A DNA stretch of 64,000 nt from Pseudomonas segetis (lineage in GTDB: Bacteria > Pseudomonadota > Gammaproteobacteria > Pseudomonadales > Pseudomonadaceae), in NCBI RefSeq assembly GCF_900188155.1, contig NZ_FZOG01000006.1:186001-250000 (forward strand), given 5' to 3'. Below the pieces are notes generated by a model. That model saw nothing but the letters and a program-made list of their open reading frames with translations, was not told where the DNA came from and did not search any database. Below are positions 44,524 to 52,560 of this stretch, piece by piece. Made by a program: the position numbers and the translations under genes. Numbering within the stretch: the first letter of the stretch is position 1; every line of letters begins with the position of its first letter.

Positions 44524-44531
44524 CCTCTTTA

Positions 44532-44557
44532 CCCGCCTTTGTTAAGGCAAAGACGGG
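44532..44557 (+). other. Intercistronic hairpin after the binding-protein gene
   Basis: CCCG-C-CTTTG (44532-44541) pairs with CAAAG-A-CGGG (44548-44557) across a six-base loop, in the gap before the permease gene. Likely protects the binding-protein message from 3' decay or weakly terminates. Confidence 0.5.
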
Positions 44558-44593
44558 CCTTCTGACATTTGTCTATTGCTCCGGAGACGCCGA

Positions 44594-45397
44594 ATGGCTA
44601 CTCAAAAATCTACCTTGCAACGATGCCTGACGCCCAAGGTCGAGCTTCCTGCAACCCTTACCCTGACCGCCAGCATCGCCTGCTGGGTCCTGGTCTTTGG
44701 CTTGTGGGCTGCGCTCTCGTATGGCGGTGTGGTTCCTACCATGTTCTTACCTACGCCCGGCGCTGTACTCGACGCCGCAATGCGCCTCAGCACCGACGGC
44801 ACACTGGGCAAGCACGTACTGGCCAGCGTCGAGGTCGTGGTCATAGGTTTTGTTGTTTCATCATTGGTTGCCGTCCCATTGGGATTGCTGATGGGCAGCT
44901 TTCGCATCGTCCAGGCATTGCTTGAACCGCTGGTGAATTTCATCCGGTATTTGCCGGTGACCTCTTTTGTACCTTTGTTCATCTTGTGGATCGGGATCGG
45001 CCTGGAACAGCGCGTCACCGTGATCATATTCGGGGTGTTCTTCCAACAGTTGGTGATGATCGCCGATGTGTCAAAAGGCATATCCAAGGACCTGATCAAT
45101 GCCAGCTATACCCTCGGCTCCAGCCGCCGCGATGTGGTGATGCACGTGCTGGGGCCAGCCTCGCTGCCGGGCATACTCGACACCTTGCGCGTAACCATGG
45201 GCTGGGCCTGGACTTATCTTGTGGTTGCAGAACTGGTGGCCGCATCCAGCGGCTTGGGCTACATGAGCCTGAAAGCCATGCGCGGCTTTCAGGTCGACGT
45301 AATTTTTCTGGCGATCGCAATCATAGGCCTGCTTGGCTTGATGACCGATCAATTGTTCCGACTCTTACGCTTAAAGGTGGCTTCATGGGCGCAGTAG
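44594..45397 (+). CDS. ABC transporter permease (SsuC/TauC/NrtB type)
   Basis: A 267-residue inner-membrane permease with about six helices and the EAA loop INASYTLGSSRRDVVMHVLGPAS (split around residues 170-192). FLPTPGAVLDA at the first periplasmic loop is typical of the sulfonate/nitrate group. The ATG at 44594 lies eight bases after GGAG; a TTG at 44576 is unlikely. Its end overlaps the ATPase gene by 13 bases, indicating coupling. Confidence 0.88.
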   Translation: MATQKSTLQRCLTPKVELPATLTLTASIACWVLVFGLWAALSYGGVVPTMFLPTPGAVLDAAMRLSTDGTLGKHVLASVEVVVIGFVVSSLVAVPLGLLMGSFRIVQALLEPLVNFIRYLPVTSFVPLFILWIGIGLEQRVTVIIFGVFFQQLVMIADVSKGISKDLINASYTLGSSRRDVVMHVLGPASLPGILDTLRVTMGWAWTYLVVAELVAASSGLGYMSLKAMRGFQVDVIFLAIAIIGLLGLMTDQLFRLLRLKVASWAQ

Positions 45398-46221
45398 CTG
45401 CGGTGCGACGCGACATTCAGGTACCAGTAACAGAACCAGGAAATCCAACCGCCCGGCTGCGGGTGGATAACGTCAGCCTGCGTTACGACACACCTTCAGG
45501 TGGCGTTTTTACGGCACTTGACTCCGTTTCACTGGAAGTGCCGGACCAGCAATTTGCAGTAATCGTCGGCCCTTCGGGATGTGGCAAGTCCAGCCTGCTG
45601 TACCTCACTGCAGGGCTGGCCGAGCCAAGCAGCGGTGAAATCTATGTAGGGGGCCAGCGGGTTGACGGCCCCGGCGCCGACCGCGGCATGGTTTTCCAAA
45701 GCTACACCCTGTTTCCCTGGCTGACCGTACGCCAGAACATCGAGTTCGGTCTCAAACGCAAAGGCATGCCGGCCAGCGAACGTAAAGAGGTGGTGGATTT
45801 CTACCTCAACGAGGTTGGCCTGACGCCCTTTGCGGATAACTATCCCAAGCAGTTATCCGGCGGCATGATGCAGCGCGTGGCCATTGCACGGGCACTGGCC
45901 AACGATCCGCAAATATTGTTGATGGATGAACCCTTTGGCGCGCTCGACAGCCAAACTCGCATGCAAATGCAAAAGCTGCTGTTGCGAATCTGGGAGCACA
46001 GCAAGAAGACCGTGGTGTTTGTCACGCACGACATTGACGAAGCCATCCTGCTTGGTGACCGGGTTTATGTGATGGGCGCGCGGCCAGGCCGGATCAAGCA
46101 AACCCTGGATGTCCCCATCCAGCGCCCCCGTGACCTCGACATGGTTATGGATCATCAGTTCATCGACATGAAACGCCAGATCCTCGGCCTGCTGCACGAC
46201 GAACTCGAAGACGCTCACTGA
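45385..46221 (+). CDS. ABC transporter ATP-binding protein (SsuB/TauB/NrtD type)
   Basis: A 278-residue ABC ATPase. Walker A GPSGCGKSSLLYL, signature LSGGMMQRVAIARAL, Walker B ILLMDEPFGALDSQT, switch histidine in VTHDIDEA. The start at 45385 (MGAVAAVRRD) is behind AAAGGTGG and inside the permease gene; an open frame extends upstream to 44986 but overlaps the permease. Last gene of the dehydrogenase-aminotransferase-transporter operon; followed by a 14-bp hairpin. Confidence 0.9.
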   Translation: MGAVAAVRRDIQVPVTEPGNPTARLRVDNVSLRYDTPSGGVFTALDSVSLEVPDQQFAVIVGPSGCGKSSLLYLTAGLAEPSSGEIYVGGQRVDGPGADRGMVFQSYTLFPWLTVRQNIEFGLKRKGMPASERKEVVDFYLNEVGLTPFADNYPKQLSGGMMQRVAIARALANDPQILLMDEPFGALDSQTRMQMQKLLLRIWEHSKKTVVFVTHDIDEAILLGDRVYVMGARPGRIKQTLDVPIQRPRDLDMVMDHQFIDMKRQILGLLHDELEDAH

Positions 46222-46227
46222 TCAAGC

Positions 46228-46265
46228 GCTGCATCCATCGCGGCTGTACTGGCGATGGATGCAGC
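46228..46265. terminator. Long perfect hairpin between convergent genes
   Basis: GCTGCATCCATCGC (46228-46241) pairs with GCGATGGATGCAGC (46252-46265), a perfect 14-bp stem with a ten-base loop, between the ATPase gene and the receptor gene. No T-run, but position and strength suit a bidirectional terminator. Confidence 0.65.
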
Positions 46266-46281
46266 GGCTCATAGTTGCGTG

Positions 46282-47601
46282 CTATTGCAGCCGCAATGAG
46301 TTACTGAAGTGACTGATGGCATCGACCACATGCCGTGAGCCTTGCTGGATTTCGACAATCGCCTCGCCGGCTTCGTTGGCCAGCTCAACACCTTGCCCGG
46401 TCCTGCCAAGGCTCGACCGCATACTTTCCACCGCACTGAGCGATAGCTCATGGTTCTGCCGCACCACTTCGACGATCTCCAGGGTCGCCTGGCTGGTACG
46501 CGCGGCGAGGCTTCTGACTTCATCGGCGACGACCGCAAAACCACGGCCATGCTCACCCGCCCGTGCGGCCTCTATGGCAGCATTGAGGGCAAGCAAGTTG
46601 GTTTGATCGGCAATGCCACGAATGGTCTGCACAATATTGCCAATCAGTTCGGACTGCTGGTTGACCGCATCGATACTCTTGGCCGCATCATTCAAGTCAT
46701 TTGAGATCGCCTCAATCACCTTGACCGTTTGCTGTATCACCGACGAACCTTTTTGCGCACAGGTATCGGTTTGCACCGAGGTGGCATGGGCAGCCTCAGC
46801 AGCACTTTGCTGGCTAATGACTTGCTCAGTGATATCGCTGGCGAACTTGACCACTTTGTAGAGGCGATTGTTCGCATCAAAGAGCGGATTGTAGGAAGCC
46901 TCAAGGTAGATTCGCTGACCACGACTGTCGACTCGTTGAAAACGTCCGGAGTGAAATTCCCCCCGGTTCAGCGAGGCCCAGAAGTTCTTGTACTCAAGCG
47001 ACTCGCTTTCACTGCGGTCACAGAAAATCCGGTGATGCTGGCCCTTGACCTGGTCGAGGCTGTAGTGGGTGGTTTTCAGGAAGTTTTCGTTGGCATTGAG
47101 GATGTGTCCATCCGGGGAGAACTCGATCACCGCCATCGAGCGGCTCAGCGCATTTATCATGCTCTTGCCCTCACGCTCCCGGTGGATTTGCTGGGTGACA
47201 TCGGAGGCAATCTTGATCACGCTCACGACTTGATTGTCAGCGTTCTTAACCGGCATGTAGCTGGCTTCCAGCCAAAGTTCACGACCCGATTTGTCCAGGC
47301 GCATGAAGGTATCGCTGATCGCCTCGCCCCGTGCCAAGTCGGCCCAGAGCTTGGCATAGGCCTCACTGCGGTAATAAGACTCTTCACAGAAGATGCGATG
47401 GTGCTTGCCGCGGACTTCCTCTGCGCTATAACCCATGGCCTCGCAGAAATTCTGATTGGCATCGAGAATGATGCCGTCAGGGCGAAATTCAATCATCACC
47501 ATGGAACGGCTGATGGCGGCCAACTTGGCGTTGACCTCAGCCAATGCAAAGGTGGCGCGTTCTTGTTCTAGACGATCTGTTTTACGCAATGAATTAAACA
47601 T
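46282..47601 (-). CDS. Soluble PAS-PAS methyl-accepting chemotaxis-type receptor (BdlA-like)
   Basis: A 439-residue cytoplasmic receptor without membrane helices: PAS 1 (about 25-140), PAS 2 (about 147-262), each with the matching blocks ANQNFCEAMGYSAEEVRGKHHRIFC (first) and NANENFLKTTHYSLDQVKGQHHRIFC (second), then an MCP signalling hairpin with the tip GIADQTNLLALNAAIEAAR. The same layout is found in P. aeruginosa BdlA, which controls biofilm dispersion, and in Aer-like sensors. The HHRIFC blocks probably hold haem or another cofactor. Stands alone, convergent with the transporter operon. Confidence 0.86.
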   Translation of the reverse strand: MFNSLRKTDRLEQERATFALAEVNAKLAAISRSMVMIEFRPDGIILDANQNFCEAMGYSAEEVRGKHHRIFCEESYYRSEAYAKLWADLARGEAISDTFMRLDKSGRELWLEASYMPVKNADNQVVSVIKIASDVTQQIHREREGKSMINALSRSMAVIEFSPDGHILNANENFLKTTHYSLDQVKGQHHRIFCDRSESESLEYKNFWASLNRGEFHSGRFQRVDSRGQRIYLEASYNPLFDANNRLYKVVKFASDITEQVISQQSAAEAAHATSVQTDTCAQKGSSVIQQTVKVIEAISNDLNDAAKSIDAVNQQSELIGNIVQTIRGIADQTNLLALNAAIEAARAGEHGRGFAVVADEVRSLAARTSQATLEIVEVVRQNHELSLSAVESMRSSLGRTGQGVELANEAGEAIVEIQQGSRHVVDAISHFSNSLRLQ

Positions 47602-47993
47602 GAAAAGCCCCTCACCGGCCCCGCATTAAATTAAAAGTTACAGCACCCTGTTACTGCATCACTGCGTGCACACTACTTTTGAATTAACACGTTTTAGTTA
47701 ATCCTTTAATGACCTCATCAAAACAGAATTTGACGCGAACAAAACAGGCACATTCACAGCATCAAAACCTGTACAGCCTGTATAACCAAGGCTTCCAGTC
47801 AAGTGCTACTGTTTAGCCATTACCGACTATTCAACTATGCGACCTGAATTAACTTTCGTCAGCAGTACAATAGTATTAATCCAGTCAAATATTGACCAAC
47901 CCCTGATGTATTGATCGACACTCAAGAACAAAGCTTTATATACAGGCATAAAAAACGGGCCCAGAAGGCCCGCTTAAATCCAGCAATTAACGA
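47602..47993. other. AT-rich non-coding gap
   Basis: A 392-base gap holding the promoter of the receptor gene (minus strand) is unlikely here, because that gene reads away from it at 47601; so its leader lies in the right part of this gap next to 47602. The far end carries the terminator of the spu transporter operon. The gap is visibly richer in A/T than its neighbours. No repeat or coding frame was recognised. Confidence 0.4.
47951..47972 (-). terminator. Terminator of the spu operon
   Basis: On the minus strand CGGGCC (47972-47967) and GGCCCG (47961-47956) pair around a five-base loop, followed by five T (47955-47951), 20 bases after the spuH stop. Confidence 0.85.
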
Positions 47994-48872
47994 TCAGCTT
48001 TTAGCACTGCTTGGTGCTTGCTGCCAGGTCGCTTTTGCCCCTTCGTCAACGGCTTGTTGAATTGCTTTCTTGCGCGCGTTTTCAGCACGTCGGGTCAGCG
48101 CCCAGGCGATGAAGGTCACCAGCGATACCGACAACAGGATCAAACTGGCAATAGCATTGATCTCAGGCTTGACCCCAAGACGCACGGCCGAGAACACTTC
48201 CATCGGCAAGGTTGTTGAACCCGGCCCGGAAACGAAGCTGGCCAGTACCAAGTCATCCAGCGACAACGCGAAGGACATCATGGCACCTGCGGCCAGCGAT
48301 GGCGCAATCATCGGAATGGTGATCAAGCAGAACACCTTCAATGGTCGTGCGCCCAGGTCCATGGCCGCTTCTTCGATCGACAGGTCCAGCTCACGCAACC
48401 GCGATGACACCACCACCGCCACATAGGCAGTACAGAAGGTGGTGTGGGCAATCCAGATCGTGGCAATGCCACGCTCTGACGGCCAACCGAGCAACTGCGC
48501 CATGGCCACGAACAGCAGCAATAGCGACAGACCAGTAATCACCTCCGGCATGACCAATGGTGCGGTGACCAGGCCACCGAACATGGTGCGGCCCTTGAAG
48601 CGTGTGACGCGAGTCAGCACAAAGGCAGCCATGGTTCCCAGTATCACCGCAGAGATTGCAGTGTAGAAGGCGATTTCCAGCGAGCGCAGCACGGCATTGA
48701 TCAACTGCGTGTTGTCGAGCAAGCCGACATACCACTTGACCGACCAGCCACCCCAAACGGTCACCAGGCGCGAGCTGTTGAACGAGTAGATAACCAGGAT
48801 GACCATCGGCAGGTAGATGAACAAGAAGCCGAGCCACAGCATGATGTTGGAGAAACTAAAGCGCTTATTCAT
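47994..48872 (-). CDS. spuH: Spermidine/putrescine ABC transporter permease (PotI-type)
   Basis: A 292-residue inner-membrane permease with about six helices and the EAA loop IEEAAMDLGARPLKVFCLITIP. One half of the polyamine channel with SpuG. Its ATG overlaps the spuG stop by four bases (ATGA). Last gene of spuFGH; a terminator hairpin follows. The C-terminal tail is longer and more charged than E. coli PotI. Confidence 0.93.
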   Translation of the reverse strand: MNKRFSFSNIMLWLGFLFIYLPMVILVIYSFNSSRLVTVWGGWSVKWYVGLLDNTQLINAVLRSLEIAFYTAISAVILGTMAAFVLTRVTRFKGRTMFGGLVTAPLVMPEVITGLSLLLLFVAMAQLLGWPSERGIATIWIAHTTFCTAYVAVVVSSRLRELDLSIEEAAMDLGARPLKVFCLITIPMIAPSLAAGAMMSFALSLDDLVLASFVSGPGSTTLPMEVFSAVRLGVKPEINAIASLILLSVSLVTFIAWALTRRAENARKKAIQQAVDEGAKATWQQAPSSAKS

Positions 48873-49780
48873 GCCCTGCCCTCCATTTCCTTGGCCTGGT
48901 TACGGTTGAACAGAATGATTGGCACGATCAGCAACGCCAACATCACCACAGCCAACGCAGAGGCTACCGGCCAGTCACGGTTGTTGAAGAACTCTTGCCA
49001 GAGCACTTTACCGATCATCAGGGTTTCCGGGCCGCCCAGCAGCTCTGGAATCACGAACTCGCCTACCGCCGGAATAAATACCAGCATACAGCCTGCAATG
49101 ATGCCGTTCTTGGACAATGGCACGGTAATTTTCCAGAAGCTGTTGAAGGTGCTTGAACCAAGATCCGAGGCAGCTTCGAGCAGGCTATGGTCGTGTTTAA
49201 CCAAGTTGGCGAACAGCGGCAGGATCATAAATGGCAAGTACGAATAGACAATACCGATATACACCGCAAAGTTGGTATTGAGTATTTGCAGCGGCTCACT
49301 GATTACACCGATAGACATCAGGAAACCATTGAGAATGCCGTTGTTGCTGAGAATCCCCATCCAGGCATAAACCCGAATCAGAATCGCAGTCCAGGTTGGC
49401 ATCATCACCAACAACAAGTAGACCGTCTGCATTTCCTTATTGGCACGGGCAATGGCATATGCCATCGGATAGCCAATCAGCAGGCAGATCAGCGTACTGA
49501 TAAAGGCCATCTTCAGCGAGCCCAGGTAGGCTGCCAAGTACAGCTCATCTTCCGTCAGGAAGATGTAGTTACCCAGGTTGAGGATGATCGACAACTGGCC
49601 TTCAGCCCAGGTGTAGATCTCGGTATAGGGCGGAATCGCGACATCTGCTTCGGCAAAGCTGATCTTCATCACGATGATGAAAGGCAGCAGGAAGAACAGA
49701 AATAGCCAAATGAACGGGATGCCGATTACGACATGCCGGCCCTTGGGCATCCGGCGACTGATGCTTCGGGATATGTTCAT
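48869..49780 (-). CDS. spuG: Spermidine/putrescine ABC transporter permease (PotH-type)
   Basis: A 303-residue permease, about six helices, with the conserved EAA loop LLEAASDLGSSTFNSFWKITVP and the N-terminal RHVVIGIPFIWLFLFFLLPF. Pairs with SpuH and is driven by SpuF. Overlaps spuF and spuH by four bases each, so the three are made together. Confidence 0.93.
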   Translation of the reverse strand: MNISRSISRRMPKGRHVVIGIPFIWLFLFFLLPFIIVMKISFAEADVAIPPYTEIYTWAEGQLSIILNLGNYIFLTEDELYLAAYLGSLKMAFISTLICLLIGYPMAYAIARANKEMQTVYLLLVMMPTWTAILIRVYAWMGILSNNGILNGFLMSIGVISEPLQILNTNFAVYIGIVYSYLPFMILPLFANLVKHDHSLLEAASDLGSSTFNSFWKITVPLSKNGIIAGCMLVFIPAVGEFVIPELLGGPETLMIGKVLWQEFFNNRDWPVASALAVVMLALLIVPIILFNRNQAKEMEGRA

Positions 49781-50919
49781 GAGCGCAATGCCACCCCGCT
49801 ATCGTCCTCCCACCAGACGAAGACCTGATCGTCCCAGGTTGGCCGTGCGCCGCGACGCTCGGCGTTGGCAACGAAGGACTGGACGATCTTGCCGCTTGGT
49901 AATTGAACGTGGAAAACCGAGTGGCCACCAAGGTAGGCGATATCGTGGACAGTACCGCGTGACCAGTTGTATTCGAACGATGGCTGTTCGGTGGTCACCA
50001 GCAGTTTTTCCGGACGAATCGCATAGGTAATGCTCTTGTCCTGGACCGAAGTGCTGACACCGTGGCCGACAAATATATTGCGCTCAAGGTCCGGACTGTC
50101 GATCAGGGCATGGGCCTCATGATCTTCAACCACCTGGCCTTCGAACAGGTTGACGTTACCAATGAATTCGCAAACCAGGCGGCTGGTCGGGGTTTCATAG
50201 ATATCAATCGGGCTGCCGATCTGCGCGATCCAACCCAAGTGCATGATCGCGATGCGCTGGGCCATGGTCATGGCCTCTTCCTGATCGTGGGTTACCATTA
50301 CGCAGGTCACGCCTACGCGCTCGATAATCTCGACCAGCTCCAGTTGCATTTCCGAGCGCAGCTTTTTATCCAGTGCGCCCATGGGCTCATCAAGCAGCAG
50401 CAACTTCGGGCTTTTCGCAAGCGAGCGGGCCAGGGCAACACGCTGGCGCTGACCACCCGACAACTGGTGCGGCTTGCGCTTGGCATACTGGGTCATATGC
50501 ACCAGCTTGAGCATCTCGGCAACACGCGTTTCGATATCAGCCTTTGGCATTTTGTCTTGCTTGAGGCCGAAGGCGATGTTTTCAGCCACTGTCATATGCG
50601 GGAACAATGCATAAGACTGAAACATCATGTTGATCGGGCGCTCGTAGGGCGGCATGTCGGTGATGTCTTCACCGTCGAGATAGATGCGCCCCTCGGTTGG
50701 TCGTTCAAAACCTGCAAGCATGCGCAGCAGGGTTGACTTACCCGAGCCAGAGCCGCCCAGCAAGGCAAAGATCTCGCCTTTATTGATAGTAAGAGAGACG
50801 TCATCAACGGCAACCGTTTCATCAAACTTCTTGGTTACACGCTCGATTTTAACCAGCACCTCTTTCGGTTGCTGATCGCCCTCAAGAACCCGTTTATAGG
50901 TACTAGAAGCAACTGCCAT
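49777..50919 (-). CDS. spuF: Spermidine/putrescine ABC transporter ATP-binding protein
   Basis: A 380-residue ABC ATPase of the PotA/PotG group. Walker A GGSGSGKSTLLR, signature LSGGQRQRVALARSL, Walker B LLLLDEPMGALD, plus a C-terminal TOBE domain (about 290-375). The ATG at 50919 is eight bases after GGGAG; the TTG two codons before is unlikely. Energises uptake of putrescine or spermidine delivered by SpuD or SpuE. Follows spuE by 54 bases. Confidence 0.94.
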   Translation of the reverse strand: MAVASSTYKRVLEGDQQPKEVLVKIERVTKKFDETVAVDDVSLTINKGEIFALLGGSGSGKSTLLRMLAGFERPTEGRIYLDGEDITDMPPYERPINMMFQSYALFPHMTVAENIAFGLKQDKMPKADIETRVAEMLKLVHMTQYAKRKPHQLSGGQRQRVALARSLAKSPKLLLLDEPMGALDKKLRSEMQLELVEIIERVGVTCVMVTHDQEEAMTMAQRIAIMHLGWIAQIGSPIDIYETPTSRLVCEFIGNVNLFEGQVVEDHEAHALIDSPDLERNIFVGHGVSTSVQDKSITYAIRPEKLLVTTEQPSFEYNWSRGTVHDIAYLGGHSVFHVQLPSGKIVQSFVANAERRGARPTWDDQVFVWWEDDSGVALRS

Positions 50920-50973
50920 TACCAAAACTCCCGCAAAATCGCGCCCGCCGTCTTGACGACGGGCCGCTTAAAA

Positions 50974-52071
50974 TTATTGTCCTGACTTGATCTTCGTCCA
51001 GCTGCGTGTCATCAGACGCTGGATCTTACGAGGCATTTCCTGCTGGATGTACAACCGATCCAGTACTTCCTGAGGAGGGTAAACCGACGGGTTGGTGCTG
51101 ACCTCCTGGTCCATGAACTTGGCGGACTTGAGGTTGGGGTTGGCGTAACCCACGTAATCACTTACCCCGGCAATGACTTCAGGTTGCAGCAAGTAATTGA
51201 TAAAGGCATGGGCTTGTTTGACATTCTTCGAATCCGCCGGGATTGCCATCATGTCGAACCACAGGTTGCCACCTTCCTTGGGAATCGCATAAGCGATATC
51301 AATGCCCTTGCCTGCTTCTTCTGCACGATCTGCAGCCTGCAGTACGTCTCCGGAGAAGCCGGCCGCCACGCAGATATTGCCATTGGCCAAGTCACTGATG
51401 AACTTGGAAGAGTGGAAATAGGTCACGTATGGCCGTACCGCCAAAAGCTTCTCTTCGGCTTTCTTGTAGTCATCCGGGTTCTTGCTGTTTGGATCAAGGC
51501 CCATGTAGTTGAGCACCGCTGGAATCATTTCATCGGCCGAATCCAGGAATGACACACCACAGGTGGTGAGCTTCTTCATGTTCTCAGGCTCAAACAGCAC
51601 CGCCCAGGAATCAATATGGTCGACGCCCAGCACTTCCTTGACCTTCTCGACGTTATAGCCGATGCCGTTGGTACCCCACAGATAAGGCACGGCATACATG
51701 TTGCCCGGATCATTGGTCTCTAACTGCTTCATCAAGCGCGGGTCTAGATTCTTCCAGTTAGTCAGTTGGCTGCGATCCAGCTTCTGGAACGCACCAGCAC
51801 GAATTTGCTTGCCCAGGAAGTTGTTGGACGGCACCACGATGTCATAACCGGTGTTGCCTGACAGCAGCTTTCCTTCAAGGGTTTCGTTGGAGTCGAATAC
51901 GTCGTACACCGGCTTGATACCAGTGGCCTTCTGGAAGTCGGCCAAGGTGTTCTCGCCGATATAATCACTCCAGTTGTAGATGTGTACGGTCGACTCAGCG
52001 GCTTGAGCTGCTGCCGCAACGCCGAGTGCTAGTAAGCTGGCTGTTAGAGTTTTGCTTATTGAGAATCGCAC
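50974..52071 (-). CDS. spuE: Periplasmic polyamine-binding protein, spermidine-type
   Basis: A 365-residue PotD/PotF-type binding protein with signal peptide ending AAAAQAAES. VHIYNWSDYIGENTL opens the mature protein; the amine-binding tryptophans and acids are as in the family (YLWGTNGIGYN, AAGFSGDVLQAADRAEEA). Starts with GTG at 52071, GAGG eight bases upstream. By order next to spuF it corresponds to SpuE, which binds spermidine in P. aeruginosa and affects type III secretion there. Separated from spuD by an unusually long 489-base gap. Confidence 0.9.
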   Translation of the reverse strand: MRFSISKTLTASLLALGVAAAAQAAESTVHIYNWSDYIGENTLADFQKATGIKPVYDVFDSNETLEGKLLSGNTGYDIVVPSNNFLGKQIRAGAFQKLDRSQLTNWKNLDPRLMKQLETNDPGNMYAVPYLWGTNGIGYNVEKVKEVLGVDHIDSWAVLFEPENMKKLTTCGVSFLDSADEMIPAVLNYMGLDPNSKNPDDYKKAEEKLLAVRPYVTYFHSSKFISDLANGNICVAAGFSGDVLQAADRAEEAGKGIDIAYAIPKEGGNLWFDMMAIPADSKNVKQAHAFINYLLQPEVIAGVSDYVGYANPNLKSAKFMDQEVSTNPSVYPPQEVLDRLYIQQEMPRKIQRLMTRSWTKIKSGQ

Positions 52072-52302
52072 ACGTATGTCCTCTTATTTTATGGAGCGGC
52101 CAAAAAAAGGCCGGCACTGTATCGGATAAGATCGCTTCTGTTCAGTGGTCTTTTGCTTGTCAGGCTGAACAACACGGTAATTACCGCGCTCTCTGGCGAC
52201 CGGAACATCAATCGCGAGACCTCAAACTGAACGCGCTTAACGGCGAACAGAAGAATTGAACAATACATGCAAGCTTTCTTTTACCAGTTGACCGGGCACA
52301 CG

Positions 52303-52452
52303 AAGGAACCTCTGAAAAACTACTGCGCCAGGTATTACCGCATTGAAAAGCTGCTCAAATGCTCACTTAGAATAACTAAAGTCGAGCGCGACCCAAGTCG
52401 CTTTTTCACAGCTTCTACTCCCGTCGCTCGTTACCTTTTTCAGAAACTCCTT
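52303..52452. repeat. Putative miniature inverted-repeat element (MITE-like)
   Basis: The left end AAGGAACCTCTGAAAAA (52303-52319) and the right end TTTTTCAGAAACTCCTT (52436-52452) are imperfect inverted repeats (14 of 17 match). The 150-bp interior has no gene. Part of the left end recurs at 41979-42004. No target duplication is obvious at the borders. Consistent with a decayed non-autonomous insertion, but only one full copy is seen. Confidence 0.5.
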
Positions 52453-52503
52453 GAGACTCGGAAAACTGCATCCATTTCTGATACCACCAGCGGGTTACAA
52501 CTT

Positions 52504-52535
52504 CTGCATCAGGCGGAGGGTTCCGCCTGATGCAG
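52504..52535 (-). other. Strong hairpin downstream of spuD
   Basis: CTGCATCAGGCGGA (52504-52517) pairs perfectly with TCCGCCTGATGCAG (52522-52535) around a four-base loop, 25 bases after the spuD stop. No T-run, so it probably protects the spuD message or stops only part of transcription. Confidence 0.6.
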
Positions 52536-52560
52536 GACTACAGTCTTAAATCAACAACAC

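Larger units (their letters stand above)
52072..52560. other. Long spuD-spuE intergenic region
   Basis: 489 bases inside an otherwise compact operon. From right to left it contains a perfect 14-bp hairpin (52504-52535), a 150-bp element with terminal inverted repeats (52303-52452), and a leader before spuE with a GGCC/GGCC pair around seven A near 52098-52115. spuE may therefore have its own promoter. Confidence 0.6.

Noticed and set aside
46729..47571. A 280-codon open frame on the plus strand
   Set aside because: Mirror of the conserved PAS-PAS receptor gene.
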